A stretch of 64,000 nt of DNA from Nitrospira sp. (GTDB taxonomy: Bacteria; Nitrospirota; Nitrospiria; Nitrospirales; Nitrospiraceae). The translations under genes were made by a program, and so were the position numbers. Every line of letters starts with the position of its first letter. Positions within the stretch are counted from its first letter, which is position 1. The notes under the pieces were generated by a model that saw only the letters and a list, made by a program, of their open reading frames with translations, was not told where the DNA came from and ran no database searches. The DNA lies in contig CP060499.1 in assembly GCA_024760525.1 (NCBI GenBank), positions 2,542,001 to 2,606,000 on the forward strand, given 5' to 3'. Below are positions 8,978 to 17,676 of this stretch, piece by piece.

Positions 8978-10170
8978 GCAACCTCCATAACCGTCCGAGA
9001 GATGGCGGCAATATCGTCCGTGGTCAACCCTGCATGGTTGGGCAGGAAAAACCCGCAATGATGGACTCGATCGGCGACGGGAAAACTGGTCACGCCATAC
9101 CGACTGGCCCAGAAGGGATGAAGCCCCAAATTGCCGGCGGAGAAGATGCGGGTCTCGATACCGTGCTTGACGAGATTTTCCACAATGCGCCGCCGTTGCT
9201 CCCGAGAATCGGCAATCAACCCGACCGAAATACTCGCCACTTGACTGCCGTCCGGAGGCCGCTGCACATAAAAGGATGCTCCGAGATGCTCGAGATAGCG
9301 CGTGTGGTTGCGCCGTCGCTGCTCCGTCATCCAGTCCAGTTTTTCGAGCTGACCGATACCGAGAAAGGCGTTGATATCGGTCGACCGGAGGTTGAATCCC
9401 GGTTCATAGAACACGAACGGGGAATGAAAGTCGTCGATCAGATGTTGCGTCACCAGCGCGCGGTGGGTGGCGGGATCCAGATCCTTGCTCCACCCATGGC
9501 TCCGGAGCATCAGAAGAAGATCCGCAAGCGATTTGTCGTCCGTGGAAACCATGCCCCCTTCTACCGTCGACATTTGGTGCCCGAAGTAGAACGAGAAGCT
9601 CGCCAGATCTCCGAACGATCCGATCCGGCGGCCCTCGTAGGTGGCCCCGATCGCCGCGCACGCGTCCTCCATCAGCACAAACCCATACCGGTCTCGCAAC
9701 GCCAGCAATTCCCGCATCTTATGCGGAACACCCAGGACCTGAACCAGCATGACCGTCTGAGCCTGATGGCGTTGGAGCAGTGTCTCAAGATGGTTCAAAT
9801 CCAGGCCGAACGTCTCCGGATCGGCCTCGCACATGATCGGTTCAAAACCGAATTGTATGGCCGGTGCAATCGACGTCACCCAGCCGACACTGGGGACGAT
9901 CACTTTCTTGTTACGCAACCGCCCGGAGACGAGCAGCGTGTAGTACATCAAGAGATTGGCCGACGATCCGGAATTGCAATACACGGAGTACGGGCGGGCC
10001 AACCAGCTTGACCAACGCGACTCAAAGTCGCGGGTGACGGCACCCTTCGTTAATCGGGGATACGTGCGAAGCCACTGGATCAAGCGATCGATGTCGTGGC
10101 GGTCGATCGTGTCGTACGCCAGACACCACCGAGGATTCAGCTCGCGCTGTGTCGTACCGAGGCCATCCAT
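8974..10170 (-). CDS. DegT/StrS-fold PLP enzyme with His for Lys, ColD-like sugar 3-dehydratase
   Basis: 398 residues, ATG start with AGGAGGGAG. It has the DegT/DnrJ/EryC1/StrS fold: CNSGSSANLLM phosphate-binding segment, MEDACAAIGA, and SFYFGHQMSTVEGGM where aminotransferases carry a Schiff-base lysine. Here that residue is His (H198). The same Lys-to-His replacement defines ColD (GDP-4-keto-6-deoxymannose 3-dehydratase) and the CDP-sugar E1 dehydrase, which remove the C3 hydroxyl instead of aminating. So the likely product is a 3-deoxy-4-keto nucleotide sugar. First gene of the minus-strand sugar operon, with a possible -24/-12 element 52 bp upstream. Confidence 0.85.
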   Translation of the reverse strand: MDGLGTTQRELNPRWCLAYDTIDRHDIDRLIQWLRTYPRLTKGAVTRDFESRWSSWLARPYSVYCNSGSSANLLMYYTLLVSGRLRNKKVIVPSVGWVTSIAPAIQFGFEPIMCEADPETFGLDLNHLETLLQRHQAQTVMLVQVLGVPHKMRELLALRDRYGFVLMEDACAAIGATYEGRRIGSFGDLASFSFYFGHQMSTVEGGMVSTDDKSLADLLLMLRSHGWSKDLDPATHRALVTQHLIDDFHSPFVFYEPGFNLRSTDINAFLGIGQLEKLDWMTEQRRRNHTRYLEHLGASFYVQRPPDGSQVASISVGLIADSREQRRRIVENLVKHGIETRIFSAGNLGLHPFWASRYGVTSFPVADRVHHCGFFLPNHAGLTTDDIAAISRTVMEVA

Positions 10171-10221
10171 GGCGCTCCCTCCTGATCAGCCTGACTCGCT
10201 GTTCAGGCTGAAGCGCAAGAG

Positions 10222-10237
10222 TTCAAGATATGTGCCA
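10222..10237 (-). promoter_or_regulatory. Possible sigma-54-like promoter of the sugar operon
   Basis: On the minus strand the element reads TGGCACA-N4-TTGAA, with a perfect -24 half but GA instead of GC at -12. A start near 10211 would give a 41-nt leader before the DegT-fold gene. The damaged -12 makes this uncertain. Confidence 0.3.
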
Positions 10238-10359
10238 TTGCCGTCGCACAATATATGGAGGTTGAATGTCGGCTTGTGCGCCCGTGCACGAGTCATTCGG
10301 CAGTATTTGCCGACCGATACGGTACAAAAGTCCTTGGGATGGAAGATAAAGGTCGGTGG

Positions 10360-11082
10360 TTACAGAACCGGTTGCGAGCCCGATTTCTGTGTCGTCCATT
10401 GTTCAATCGCCTGCCGCACAGATCCGCCCCAGCCCCGATATTCGATGTACTCCAGTTCATTGAATCGAAACTCGACACCGATTAGGTCGTTGCCATTTCG
10501 CGTCTCCGCGCTCTTGACGAGGCCCGTCAGGTTGGTAATATGCCCCAGGCCAGGCAGCTCGAACTCCAAGCGGACTGTAATTCCCGATCGCAACCATGAA
10601 GGTCTTTGGGCCAACAACACACTGCACCCTCCCTCACTGAGGTCTTTGAGCAAACCACCAAGATAGTCGCCGCTGGACAGCGTGGACACGGACGCATTGC
10701 CCGCGCCGGTTCGCATCAATAGGATCGGCTCATTGGACGACACGCGTTCATGCTTGCGCAGATGCATTTCCTCCACGAGCTTCGGATAGGCGATGAACAG
10801 CAATGGCACCGGCGAAAGAGTCAGATCGCGTATCTCGCTGTGGTATCCGACCAGCTTGCCGTCATGAAGATAGCTGATAATGCATGGCGTGCCTCCGGAG
10901 ACTTGCTGATCATAACCGAGTTGTAGCGGTCGTTCGCAGACCAGCCAAGCGTGATCCTTCCACCCTAGAAGGGTCGAGCCATACGTCACCTTTTGTTGAT
11001 CAATGGTGAGGGATACTTTCAGCGACAATCCGACCGACAAGAAGGAATCCGCAGGGGGAACAGACACGGCAACGTCATTCAT
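10360..11082 (-). CDS. PilZ-domain c-di-GMP receptor, YcgR-like
   Basis: 240 residues. An N-terminal beta-rich flagellar-brake-type half (residues ~15-100) is followed by a PilZ domain with the c-di-GMP-binding arginines in RKHER (R109-x3-R113) and the DLSEGG motif at 147-152. YcgR relatives slow the flagellar motor when c-di-GMP is high. It is transcribed divergently from the HD-GYP phosphodiesterase gene and next to the flagellar locus, which fits motor control. A FliA-like promoter with the same 12-bp spacer as its neighbours lies 50 bp upstream. ATG start preceded by GAGGAA. Confidence 0.88.
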   Translation of the reverse strand: MNDVAVSVPPADSFLSVGLSLKVSLTIDQQKVTYGSTLLGWKDHAWLVCERPLQLGYDQQVSGGTPCIISYLHDGKLVGYHSEIRDLTLSPVPLLFIAYPKLVEEMHLRKHERVSSNEPILLMRTGAGNASVSTLSSGDYLGGLLKDLSEGGCSVLLAQRPSWLRSGITVRLEFELPGLGHITNLTGLVKSAETRNGNDLIGVEFRFNELEYIEYRGWGGSVRQAIEQWTTQKSGSQPVL

Positions 11083-11131
11083 GATGATCGTTCCTCAGCT
11101 CTCAGTCGACACAAACCGACTCTGATGAACT

Positions 11132-11159
11132 CTATCGGAACGTTCCGGGCCGATCTTGA
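11132..11159 (-). promoter_or_regulatory. Possible FliA (sigma-28) promoter of the PilZ gene
   Basis: Minus strand TCAAGATC, 12-bp spacer, TCCGATAG. It deviates at both ends of the -10 but keeps the spacing and core seen before flgM, csrA and the HD-GYP gene. Confidence 0.35.
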
Positions 11160-11223
11160 GGAACCAGGATCGATCACACCGGCTCAGAACCGATCACAAC
11201 ACATCTCGATGCAAGGATAACGA

Positions 11224-11251
11224 TCAAGTTCGACGCATCCTTCGCCGATAA
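11224..11251 (+). promoter_or_regulatory. FliA (sigma-28) promoter of the HD-GYP/hybrid kinase operon
   Basis: Plus strand TCAAGTTC, 12-bp spacer, GCCGATAA. The -10 is a perfect FliA match. It lies about 60-70 bp before ATG 11320 and is divergent to the PilZ promoter candidate. Confidence 0.6.
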
Positions 11252-11319
11252 CACACACGAGGCCTCTCTTCAGTCGGCACGCCCGACCGGAGACACTTCT
11301 GACTCGGAGTCCAAGACAT

Positions 11320-12582
11320 ATGGCAATCAAGCGCATTCCGATCGAGCAGCTGATTCCAGGCATGTACATCATCGAGATGGATGTCCCTTGGTATCGAACC
11401 CCGTTCCTCTCGCATAAGCGAATGATCAAGGATCTCCAGACCATCGAACTCATGAAGCAACATGGGATTAGGATGGTGACGATCGATACCAGTAAAGGAT
11501 GCGATATTTCATCAGAGGCTCCGGCGAATACGCCGCCCACGGCAGACCGGCAACAGGCCACCCCGGACGCATCCACTCCTCCGAACCCCAGCACCGAACG
11601 TCCATCGGAGTCGAAGCAGCCTGACGATCATACCGTGACGATCGTCTATGCACAGGCTCACGAAGCTGTCGAACGCATTTTCGAAGAGCTTGAACGCGGA
11701 GTTCCTCCGACTTTCGAGACCACCAAGGCGATCGTCTCGAATGTGCTGGCACAAATCCTCAGCGACCGCACCGCCATGGCCACACAGGTCGCCATTCAGA
11801 AAATCAAACAGTTCGATCGGTCATTGACGGCTCATGCGCTGGATACTTGCGTCCTGTCCCTCGTCGTGGCCATTGAAAGCGGGGTGGAGCAACCGCTGCT
11901 CGAACAAATCGGTATCGGCGCGTTACTCCACGACGCAGGGTATGTTCGCCTGCCACGAAATCTTGTTCGCAAACGGGAAGAATGCACCGGACAAGACAAG
12001 ACACTTCTGGAACAGCATTGTAAATTGGGGGTGACGCTTCTCTCCGAGCATCCCGGCATGCCCGAGGACGTCTTGCGCATCGTCAGGGAGCATCATGAAC
12101 GCGCCGATGGAAGCGGCTATCCGGCCGGCCTAGGCAATGATCAGATCTCACGCCACGCGCAGATCGTCGGCATCGTCAATTACTATGACGGCATGGTCAG
12201 TCGACACGGATCTCGTCCCGCCATGATTCCACACGATGCCGTGCGGCAACTCTTTCTAGCCGGCGAAAAAGGACAGTTCGAAAAATCTCTAGTGGAACTG
12301 ATGATTCGGAGCATCGGCGTCTATCCGGTCGGAAGTCTGGTCAAGCTGAATACCGGCGAACAGGCAGTCGTAATCGGAGCCAACCCTCAGCAACGGCTCA
12401 AGCCTCTTGTGAAAATCACGACCGACCCACAAGGAGGATCCTATACGACGCCTCTCGAGATTGACCTGGCCGTGCCGTCCCCCGACCGCACGGTGCGAAC
12501 GGTGCTGCGCGTCCTCGACCCGGCCAAAGAACGCATGAACATCGGCATACATCTGGACCAAACTCTGTCACGAGCCGCTTGA
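11320..12582 (+). CDS. HD-GYP domain c-di-GMP phosphodiesterase with DUF3391
   Basis: 420 residues. The N-terminal ~65 residues match the DUF3391 region that often precedes HD-GYP domains (IPIEQLIPGMYI...). A Pro/Thr-rich linker follows, then the HD-GYP domain with LLHDAGYVRLP (H204, D205) and REHHERADGSGYPAGL, so metal ligands and the GYP loop are intact; it should hydrolyse c-di-GMP. A FliA-type promoter lies upstream, which would tie its synthesis to late flagellar assembly. The stop TGA overlaps the ATG of the hybrid kinase gene by one base, so the two proteins are coupled. Confidence 0.9.
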   Translation: MAIKRIPIEQLIPGMYIIEMDVPWYRTPFLSHKRMIKDLQTIELMKQHGIRMVTIDTSKGCDISSEAPANTPPTADRQQATPDASTPPNPSTERPSESKQPDDHTVTIVYAQAHEAVERIFEELERGVPPTFETTKAIVSNVLAQILSDRTAMATQVAIQKIKQFDRSLTAHALDTCVLSLVVAIESGVEQPLLEQIGIGALLHDAGYVRLPRNLVRKREECTGQDKTLLEQHCKLGVTLLSEHPGMPEDVLRIVREHHERADGSGYPAGLGNDQISRHAQIVGIVNYYDGMVSRHGSRPAMIPHDAVRQLFLAGEKGQFEKSLVELMIRSIGVYPVGSLVKLNTGEQAVVIGANPQQRLKPLVKITTDPQGGSYTTPLEIDLAVPSPDRTVRTVLRVLDPAKERMNIGIHLDQTLSRAA

Positions 12583-15467
12583 TGAAACGGTCTGGACGGA
12601 AGCGAATAACATATCGACATCGAATCGCAGTCGCTCCGCCGGGTGTGTTCCCCATGGTGGATCTATTCGAAGGGCTGCCTCTCGCCTGCATCGTCCTCAA
12701 CGCCGATCTCACGATTCAGACCGCCAACCGAGAGGGGCTTCGGTTGCTCGGGCCACGGTCAACTTCCCGCGTCCCGAAATCATTTCCGGCTCTGTGGTCC
12801 AGGCTCACTCGATCCGATGCCGCGACGATTACGTCACAGCTGACCGGAGCGCTCAAAGGCCGTCCCGCCTCGGCGACACAACAACTCTTTTTGAGAGGGA
12901 GGATCGCTCCCGTCCCGGTGGAGTGGACTTGCGCCCCAGCCATGCACGATGGGATGAGTGTTTTGGTCGTCAGTCTGCGAGACCTGTCGTATGAAGTGGA
13001 ACTGGAACACGACCGTGATCGCTTGGCCGCCATTGCCGAGGAAAGCCCCTCTCCGATCATCGAGCTGGATCGGCACGCGAGCTTGTCGTATGCCAACCCG
13101 GCGATGATCTCGTTGCTCTCCCGATTCGGATACAGTCCCGAAGGGTTTCCCAATGTGGTACCCGGTCGGCTTCCGGACATCGTGCAGCGCTGTCTCACGA
13201 CTCGGCACATCCTGCACGGCGAAGAAGTCGTCCTCCCGGGTGCCAGCTTTGTATGGACCTTTTGTCCGGTTCCAATCTTTGGAGTGGTTCGAGGCTACGC
13301 CACCGACATGACGAGCGTCCGTGAGACACAGCAGGCGCTCCAACTGTCGGCCGAGGAGCTTCGCCATAGCAACCAACGCCTCGACCGGGCTCTCGATGAG
13401 GCAAAAGAATCCGCACGGGTCAAAACGGCGTTCCTCGCAACGGTCAGCCATGAACTGCGAACCCCCATGAACGGCGTCATCGGAATGACGAGTTTGTTGA
13501 TGGAAACAAACTTGACGCCTGAACAGCAATCCTACGCGGAAACCATCCGGCTGTGCGGTGAGGCGCTGCTTGAGTTGATCAACGATGTGCTGGAATGCAG
13601 CAAGATCGAGGCGGGTAAACTGGAGTTGGAGTGCCTCGATTTCAACTTGCGGACGACGGTCGAGCAAGTATTGGCGCAATTTGCCGAACGGGCCGAGACG
13701 AAAGGGCTGGAACTGACCGGACTCGTGCACGCGGCGGTTCCGACCGGGCTCAAAGGCGATCCAGGACGGCTGCGCCAGATACTGACCAACCTTGTGGCCA
13801 ACGCCGTGAAGTTTACCGACAAAGGCGAAGTGACCCTGCAGGCTTTCCTCGAGGAAGACCTCGCCGATGCCGCCGTCATCCGTTTCGAAGTCACGGATAG
13901 CGGTATCGGCATCAGTCCGGATACTCAAGCCAAGCTATTCCGTCCATTTGTCCAAGCAGACAGCTCGACGACGAGGAAGTACGGCGGGACCGGCCTCGGC
14001 CTTTCGATTTCCAAGCAACTCGTGGAATTGATGGGAGGACAAATCGGAGTCCGCAGCGTCGCAGGACAAGGAAGCACCTTCTGGTGCACCGCGCGACTCT
14101 CGAAACAAGCCGGCTCTCCCCACGCTATTCTGCCGACTGGAGATCTTGCCGGGAAACGAGTCTTGATCGTCGATGACAACGAATCGAATCGTTTGATTTT
14201 GCACCATTTGGTCTCAGGTTGGGGCATGGTTGACGACCTTGCGGAAGACGCCGAAGCGGGCTTGGAACGGATCACGCAGTCAACGCAGCGAGGAGAGCCA
14301 TACGATCTCGCCATCTTGGATGTGGTCATGCCGGGAAAGGACGGGTTGCAGCTCGCGCGAGAACTGCAATATCACCCTGAAGGGTCAGGAATCCGCCTTG
14401 TGGTCATGACCTCGATACTGCAACGGGGCCACGCAGAACAGGCTCGCCAGGCCGGTGCGATGGGCTACCTGCCGAAGCCGGTCCGCCATGACGAACTGCG
14501 CGACTGTCTAAAAACCGTGCTCGGCGTACCCGAGAGCCAGGAACAGAGAGACACCCAGACCCTGGCAGTCGTCCCGCAACTCATTACGAGGCATACGGTC
14601 GCGGAAAATGTCCAGCATCGGCGTGTGCTGGTGGTGGAAGACAATCTCGTGAATCAGAAACTCGCGGTGCGCATGGTGGAGAAACTGGGATACCAGCCGG
14701 ACGTCGTCGACAATGGCCAAGAGGCTTTGGTAGCGCTGGCAAAGGGAGACTATGCCGCCATCCTGATGGATTGTCAGATGCCGATTTTGGATGGATTTGA
14801 AACAACCCGAAGCATCCGAGAACGTGAACAGTCAGTCGAGCTTCCTCACACGCTCGATGAGGGTGTCGCTCGTTCAACCGGTACGCCGTATGCGATCCCG
14901 CATATTCCGATCATCGCGGTGACGGCAAATGCCATGCAAGGGGATCGCGAGCGCTGCTTGGCGGCCGGGATGGACGATTATCTCTCCAAACCAATCAAAC
15001 TGAACGAACTGCGAGCCGCACTTTCACGTTGGATCCCCACATCGTCCGATACGAGTGCCTCTCTATCCGAGGAGCCTCTTTCTCCCACGACCGACCCCGT
15101 ACGGGGCATTTTTGACCCCGCGAAAATGTACCAGAATATCGGGCGCGACAACGAATTGTTCGCTCAACTCGTCTGCCTGTTTCTCGATCGACACCAAACG
15201 ATGCTGGCCGACATCAGAACGGCGTTGACCAATGCCGACTCGACCGCCGTTGAGCGGGCGGCGCATTCCTTCAAGGGTACAGCGGGAAATCTATGCGCCT
15301 CCGAGGTGGGACTCACCGCCGGCCGTCTCGAAGCGGTCGGTCGCCTGAATACACTCCATGATGCGCCCCCCGTCTATGCGCAACTCGAGCTCGAAGTCGC
15401 TCGGCTCGTCCGTGTGCTGGAAGCCTACCGGCAGGGATACCAGCCTCTCCCCCGAGCAGCCGCGTAA
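12582..15467 (+). CDS. Hybrid sensor histidine kinase with two receivers and an Hpt domain
   Basis: 961 residues from ATG 12582, in TGATG overlap with the HD-GYP gene. No membrane segment is evident. Order: two PAS-like regions (about 20-130 and 145-250), coiled linker, HisKA with FLATVSHELRTPMNG (H290), HATPase with LVANAVKFT and GGTGLGLSI, receiver 1 (phospho-Asp D580 in LDVVMPGKDG), receiver 2 (D730 in MDCQMPILDG) and a C-terminal Hpt (H895 in AAHSFKGTAGN). This is a complete cytosolic phosphorelay lacking an output domain, so a separate receiver protein must take the phosphoryl group. The partner is unknown; neighbouring receivers in this window are candidates. Confidence 0.9.
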   Translation: MKRSGRKRITYRHRIAVAPPGVFPMVDLFEGLPLACIVLNADLTIQTANREGLRLLGPRSTSRVPKSFPALWSRLTRSDAATITSQLTGALKGRPASATQQLFLRGRIAPVPVEWTCAPAMHDGMSVLVVSLRDLSYEVELEHDRDRLAAIAEESPSPIIELDRHASLSYANPAMISLLSRFGYSPEGFPNVVPGRLPDIVQRCLTTRHILHGEEVVLPGASFVWTFCPVPIFGVVRGYATDMTSVRETQQALQLSAEELRHSNQRLDRALDEAKESARVKTAFLATVSHELRTPMNGVIGMTSLLMETNLTPEQQSYAETIRLCGEALLELINDVLECSKIEAGKLELECLDFNLRTTVEQVLAQFAERAETKGLELTGLVHAAVPTGLKGDPGRLRQILTNLVANAVKFTDKGEVTLQAFLEEDLADAAVIRFEVTDSGIGISPDTQAKLFRPFVQADSSTTRKYGGTGLGLSISKQLVELMGGQIGVRSVAGQGSTFWCTARLSKQAGSPHAILPTGDLAGKRVLIVDDNESNRLILHHLVSGWGMVDDLAEDAEAGLERITQSTQRGEPYDLAILDVVMPGKDGLQLARELQYHPEGSGIRLVVMTSILQRGHAEQARQAGAMGYLPKPVRHDELRDCLKTVLGVPESQEQRDTQTLAVVPQLITRHTVAENVQHRRVLVVEDNLVNQKLAVRMVEKLGYQPDVVDNGQEALVALAKGDYAAILMDCQMPILDGFETTRSIREREQSVELPHTLDEGVARSTGTPYAIPHIPIIAVTANAMQGDRERCLAAGMDDYLSKPIKLNELRAALSRWIPTSSDTSASLSEEPLSPTTDPVRGIFDPAKMYQNIGRDNELFAQLVCLFLDRHQTMLADIRTALTNADSTAVERAAHSFKGTAGNLCASEVGLTAGRLEAVGRLNTLHDAPPVYAQLELEVARLVRVLEAYRQGYQPLPRAAA

Positions 15468-15517
15468 GGTAACCACCCTCCTCGACAACACAGTACCTAC
15501 TCTGGCTCATCGCCAAC

Positions 15518-16804
15518 TCAATTATCGGTATTGGTGGGATCGGAAGCAGGCGGATTCAGAGCGCGTAATTCCAACCCTTCTATTTCTTGAATCGTCTTCC
15601 CCGCAATCCCCTGCAGGTCTCCATACATCCCGGCCGTGGCCTGCATCACGCGATCAATCTGCTCTTCTCGTTTGGCCCATTGTTTGATGATCGCCTTTTT
15701 CTCCTTATCGAGATCCTCCTTCATTGAATCGAACGCCTCGACGATGGCCTCGACTCGCTGCCGGAAACGCGGGCCCGTCAGGTACTGATAGATCATCTCG
15801 GTCTTGGTCTGTTGCCCTTCGGAAGCCTGCCGGGCTGACGCCACTTCGATCAGCGTGTGGCGGAGAGTGACGGCCAGTGGGAGTATGGTCTTGGGGTGCG
15901 TCACCCAAACGCCATCAATCACTCCGAAGGTTTCTACTTCTTTGGGGAGCGAGTGACTGACGATGACCGCGATCTCCGCTTTGGCGGCGCGTTGGTCCTC
16001 ACGAAGCTTGGCCAGCCAGCCGTCACTCCAATTCTTGGTCCGTTTCGATTCCCAGATGATCGTGCCGCACGGCTGCCCGCTCGACCCGGCGACACGCTGA
16101 AGCGCGTCCCCTCCGTATTCACCTTTGGGGACGGGCTCGATCGTATCCCGCGGGAATTTGGCCCGGAGCAGCGCTTCCAACTCCAATTCCTGCACCTCGC
16201 CCTGAAGCTGCTGTGACCCCTGTTCGGCCTTTCGTTTGAGATCCTCGATCTGTTTTTGCATCGAAGCGATCGTTTGCTCTGCCTCCATCACCTTGAGTTT
16301 GAGACTTTCTTCCGCTTCTTTCTTGGCCTGTTCACGGGTCGTCGCCAATCCTTCTTGGACGCGCTTTTCGACTGTCAGGTCCAGCTCACGCTTGGCATCA
16401 TCCAGTTCCCGCTGTTTCCTGATCAGGTCGGCCTGTACCTTCTGCGCTTCCGCCAGCTTCGTGTCACGTTGCCTCAGAATGTCATTCAGATCAGCAACTT
16501 CCTTGGCCTTCTGGTCCAGGTCGTTTTGTAAAGCGAGCTTGGCCTTCTTCCCTTCTTCAACCGCAATCTTGCCTCGCTCCAGCTTGAGTGTCTCTGCCAC
16601 CTGTTCATCGAGTGCCTGCTGTGCCTTGGATAGGGCTTCTTCCCGATCCCGTAAGACGGTATCGCGTTTTTCCACATCGGCATCCTTCTGAGCAAGGCGC
16701 TTTTCGTAATCACGGCGTGTGGATTCGATCAGCGGAGCAGCAAGGGACTCAGTCAACTTGATTTCCGTTTTACAGGAGGGGCAGATGATGGTTGGCTCGC
16801 TCAT
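15518..16804 (-). CDS. DUF2130 family protein with long coiled coil
   Basis: 428 residues, convergent with the hybrid kinase gene. The N-terminus has a CPSC half zinc-knuckle (IICPSCKTEI), then a Lys/Glu/Gln-rich coiled coil from about residue 30 to 205, and a C-terminal DUF2130 domain with GEYGGDALQ and IIWESKRTKNWSDGW, reminiscent of a nuclease-like or DNA-associated fold. Length is normal for the family. The function is not established; I would not assign one. It does not share strand logic with the flagellar genes. Confidence 0.75.
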   Translation of the reverse strand: MSEPTIICPSCKTEIKLTESLAAPLIESTRRDYEKRLAQKDADVEKRDTVLRDREEALSKAQQALDEQVAETLKLERGKIAVEEGKKAKLALQNDLDQKAKEVADLNDILRQRDTKLAEAQKVQADLIRKQRELDDAKRELDLTVEKRVQEGLATTREQAKKEAEESLKLKVMEAEQTIASMQKQIEDLKRKAEQGSQQLQGEVQELELEALLRAKFPRDTIEPVPKGEYGGDALQRVAGSSGQPCGTIIWESKRTKNWSDGWLAKLREDQRAAKAEIAVIVSHSLPKEVETFGVIDGVWVTHPKTILPLAVTLRHTLIEVASARQASEGQQTKTEMIYQYLTGPRFRQRVEAIVEAFDSMKEDLDKEKKAIIKQWAKREEQIDRVMQATAGMYGDLQGIAGKTIQEIEGLELRALNPPASDPTNTDN

Positions 16805-17112
16805 ACTGAATTCGCCCTCAGTGTATTGTTCAGAGACTCACTGCAGTAGTGGTTAGGTGAATTCTTATTCGACGTACGCGTCGTGGGAGCAAGTGCGTAC
16901 GCCCTTGCCTATCTTTAAAGCCGGCGAATTGACCTAAAACTGGCGAAAAGGCTTACCGGTTTTTGCTGGAGAAAGCAATCGGTTCTGAGACGGGCAGATC
17001 AAACGGGGGAAACTTTCGGTGTCAGGAGATCGGAAACTGCCATGATCATGGGGTAGCGGGGTTGACCTTCGTGCCCCGACGGGATACGGTCAATTCAAAT
17101 AGGAGGATGAGC
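16805..17112. other. Intergenic region without a recognised gene
   Basis: About 300 bp of divergent spacer between the DUF2130 gene and a small plus-strand ORF. It holds the AGGAGG Shine-Dalgarno at 17101-17106. I see no convincing promoter or repeat beyond short GTACGC-type palindromes near 16872-16902. Confidence 0.4.
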
Positions 17113-17394
17113 ATGATACTTTATGATTCAACGACTGTGAGCAGCCTTGCGAGATTGAGCACAGGTGAACTGGCATGGCTTGAGCAACGTGAAGAATGGG
17201 ACAGAACTCATAAATGCGAATGCGGTCAACCATACCACCAGATGCTCGGAGGTTCTAAAGTTACATGCCTCTCCTGCTACCCTTACATGATGTTTGATAT
17301 TAGGGAAGTTCTCTACTGCCCTCCTCTTGAAAATACCTGTTCTCCTCTTACAGCGAAGACACACCAGCCCCATGTTCCACTAAACGGCGGATAG
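17113..17394 (+). CDS. Small hypothetical protein with Cys pairs
   Basis: 93 residues from ATG 17113, chosen because AGGAGG ends six bases before it; an in-frame ATG at 17107 abuts the Shine-Dalgarno. Two cysteine pairs (CECG and CLSC, about 20 residues apart) look like a small zinc ribbon. The 3' end overlaps the convergent higA gene by 47 bp, which lowers confidence in the last ~16 codons. No family recognised. Confidence 0.45.
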   Translation: MILYDSTTVSSLARLSTGELAWLEQREEWDRTHKCECGQPYHQMLGGSKVTCLSCYPYMMFDIREVLYCPPLENTCSPLTAKTHQPHVPLNGG

Positions 17395-17653
17395 TGATTT
17401 TCCCTTGTTCTTTTCGCGCCTGCGCAAGGTCATAGGCGGATTGCATGGATAACCACATGTCCGCACTACCCCCAAAGGCTTTTTCCAATCGTAAGGCCAT
17501 ATCTGGCGAGACGGCACTTTTCCCCCGCGTGACGTTATAGAGTTGTTGCCGCGTGACTTTCATAGCTTTTGCCGCTTCGGCCACACTCAAGCCTAGCTCT
17601 TCTAAATTTGCTTCAACCAATTTCCCCGGATGGACAGGATTTTTCATCATCAT
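17348..17653 (-). CDS. higA: HigA-type antitoxin (XRE HTH)
   Basis: 101 residues. The protein opens with HPGKLVEANLEELGLS and has an HTH covering AEAAKAMKVTRQQLYNVTRGKSAVS, followed by the family-typical MALRLEKAFGGSADMWLSMQ. This is the HigA addiction-module antitoxin, which neutralises HigB and represses the operon. It lies 23 bp downstream of higB, the usual toxin-first order. Three ATGs occur in tandem at the start; 17653 has GAGGT upstream. The locus is more AT-rich than its surroundings, consistent with horizontal gain. Confidence 0.9.
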   Translation of the reverse strand: MMMKNPVHPGKLVEANLEELGLSVAEAAKAMKVTRQQLYNVTRGKSAVSPDMALRLEKAFGGSADMWLSMQSAYDLAQARKEQGKITIRRLVEHGAGVSSL

Positions 17654-17676
17654 ACATACCTCTGTTTTCCTTGCAG

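Noticed and set aside
8917..10011. Plus-strand frame of about 364 codons opposite the ColD-like gene
   Set aside because: Antisense of a gene with all family motifs; a shadow frame.
8974..10170. Reading the ColD-like protein as an ordinary sugar aminotransferase
   Set aside because: The Schiff-base Lys is replaced by His in a conserved context that matches the dehydratase subgroup.
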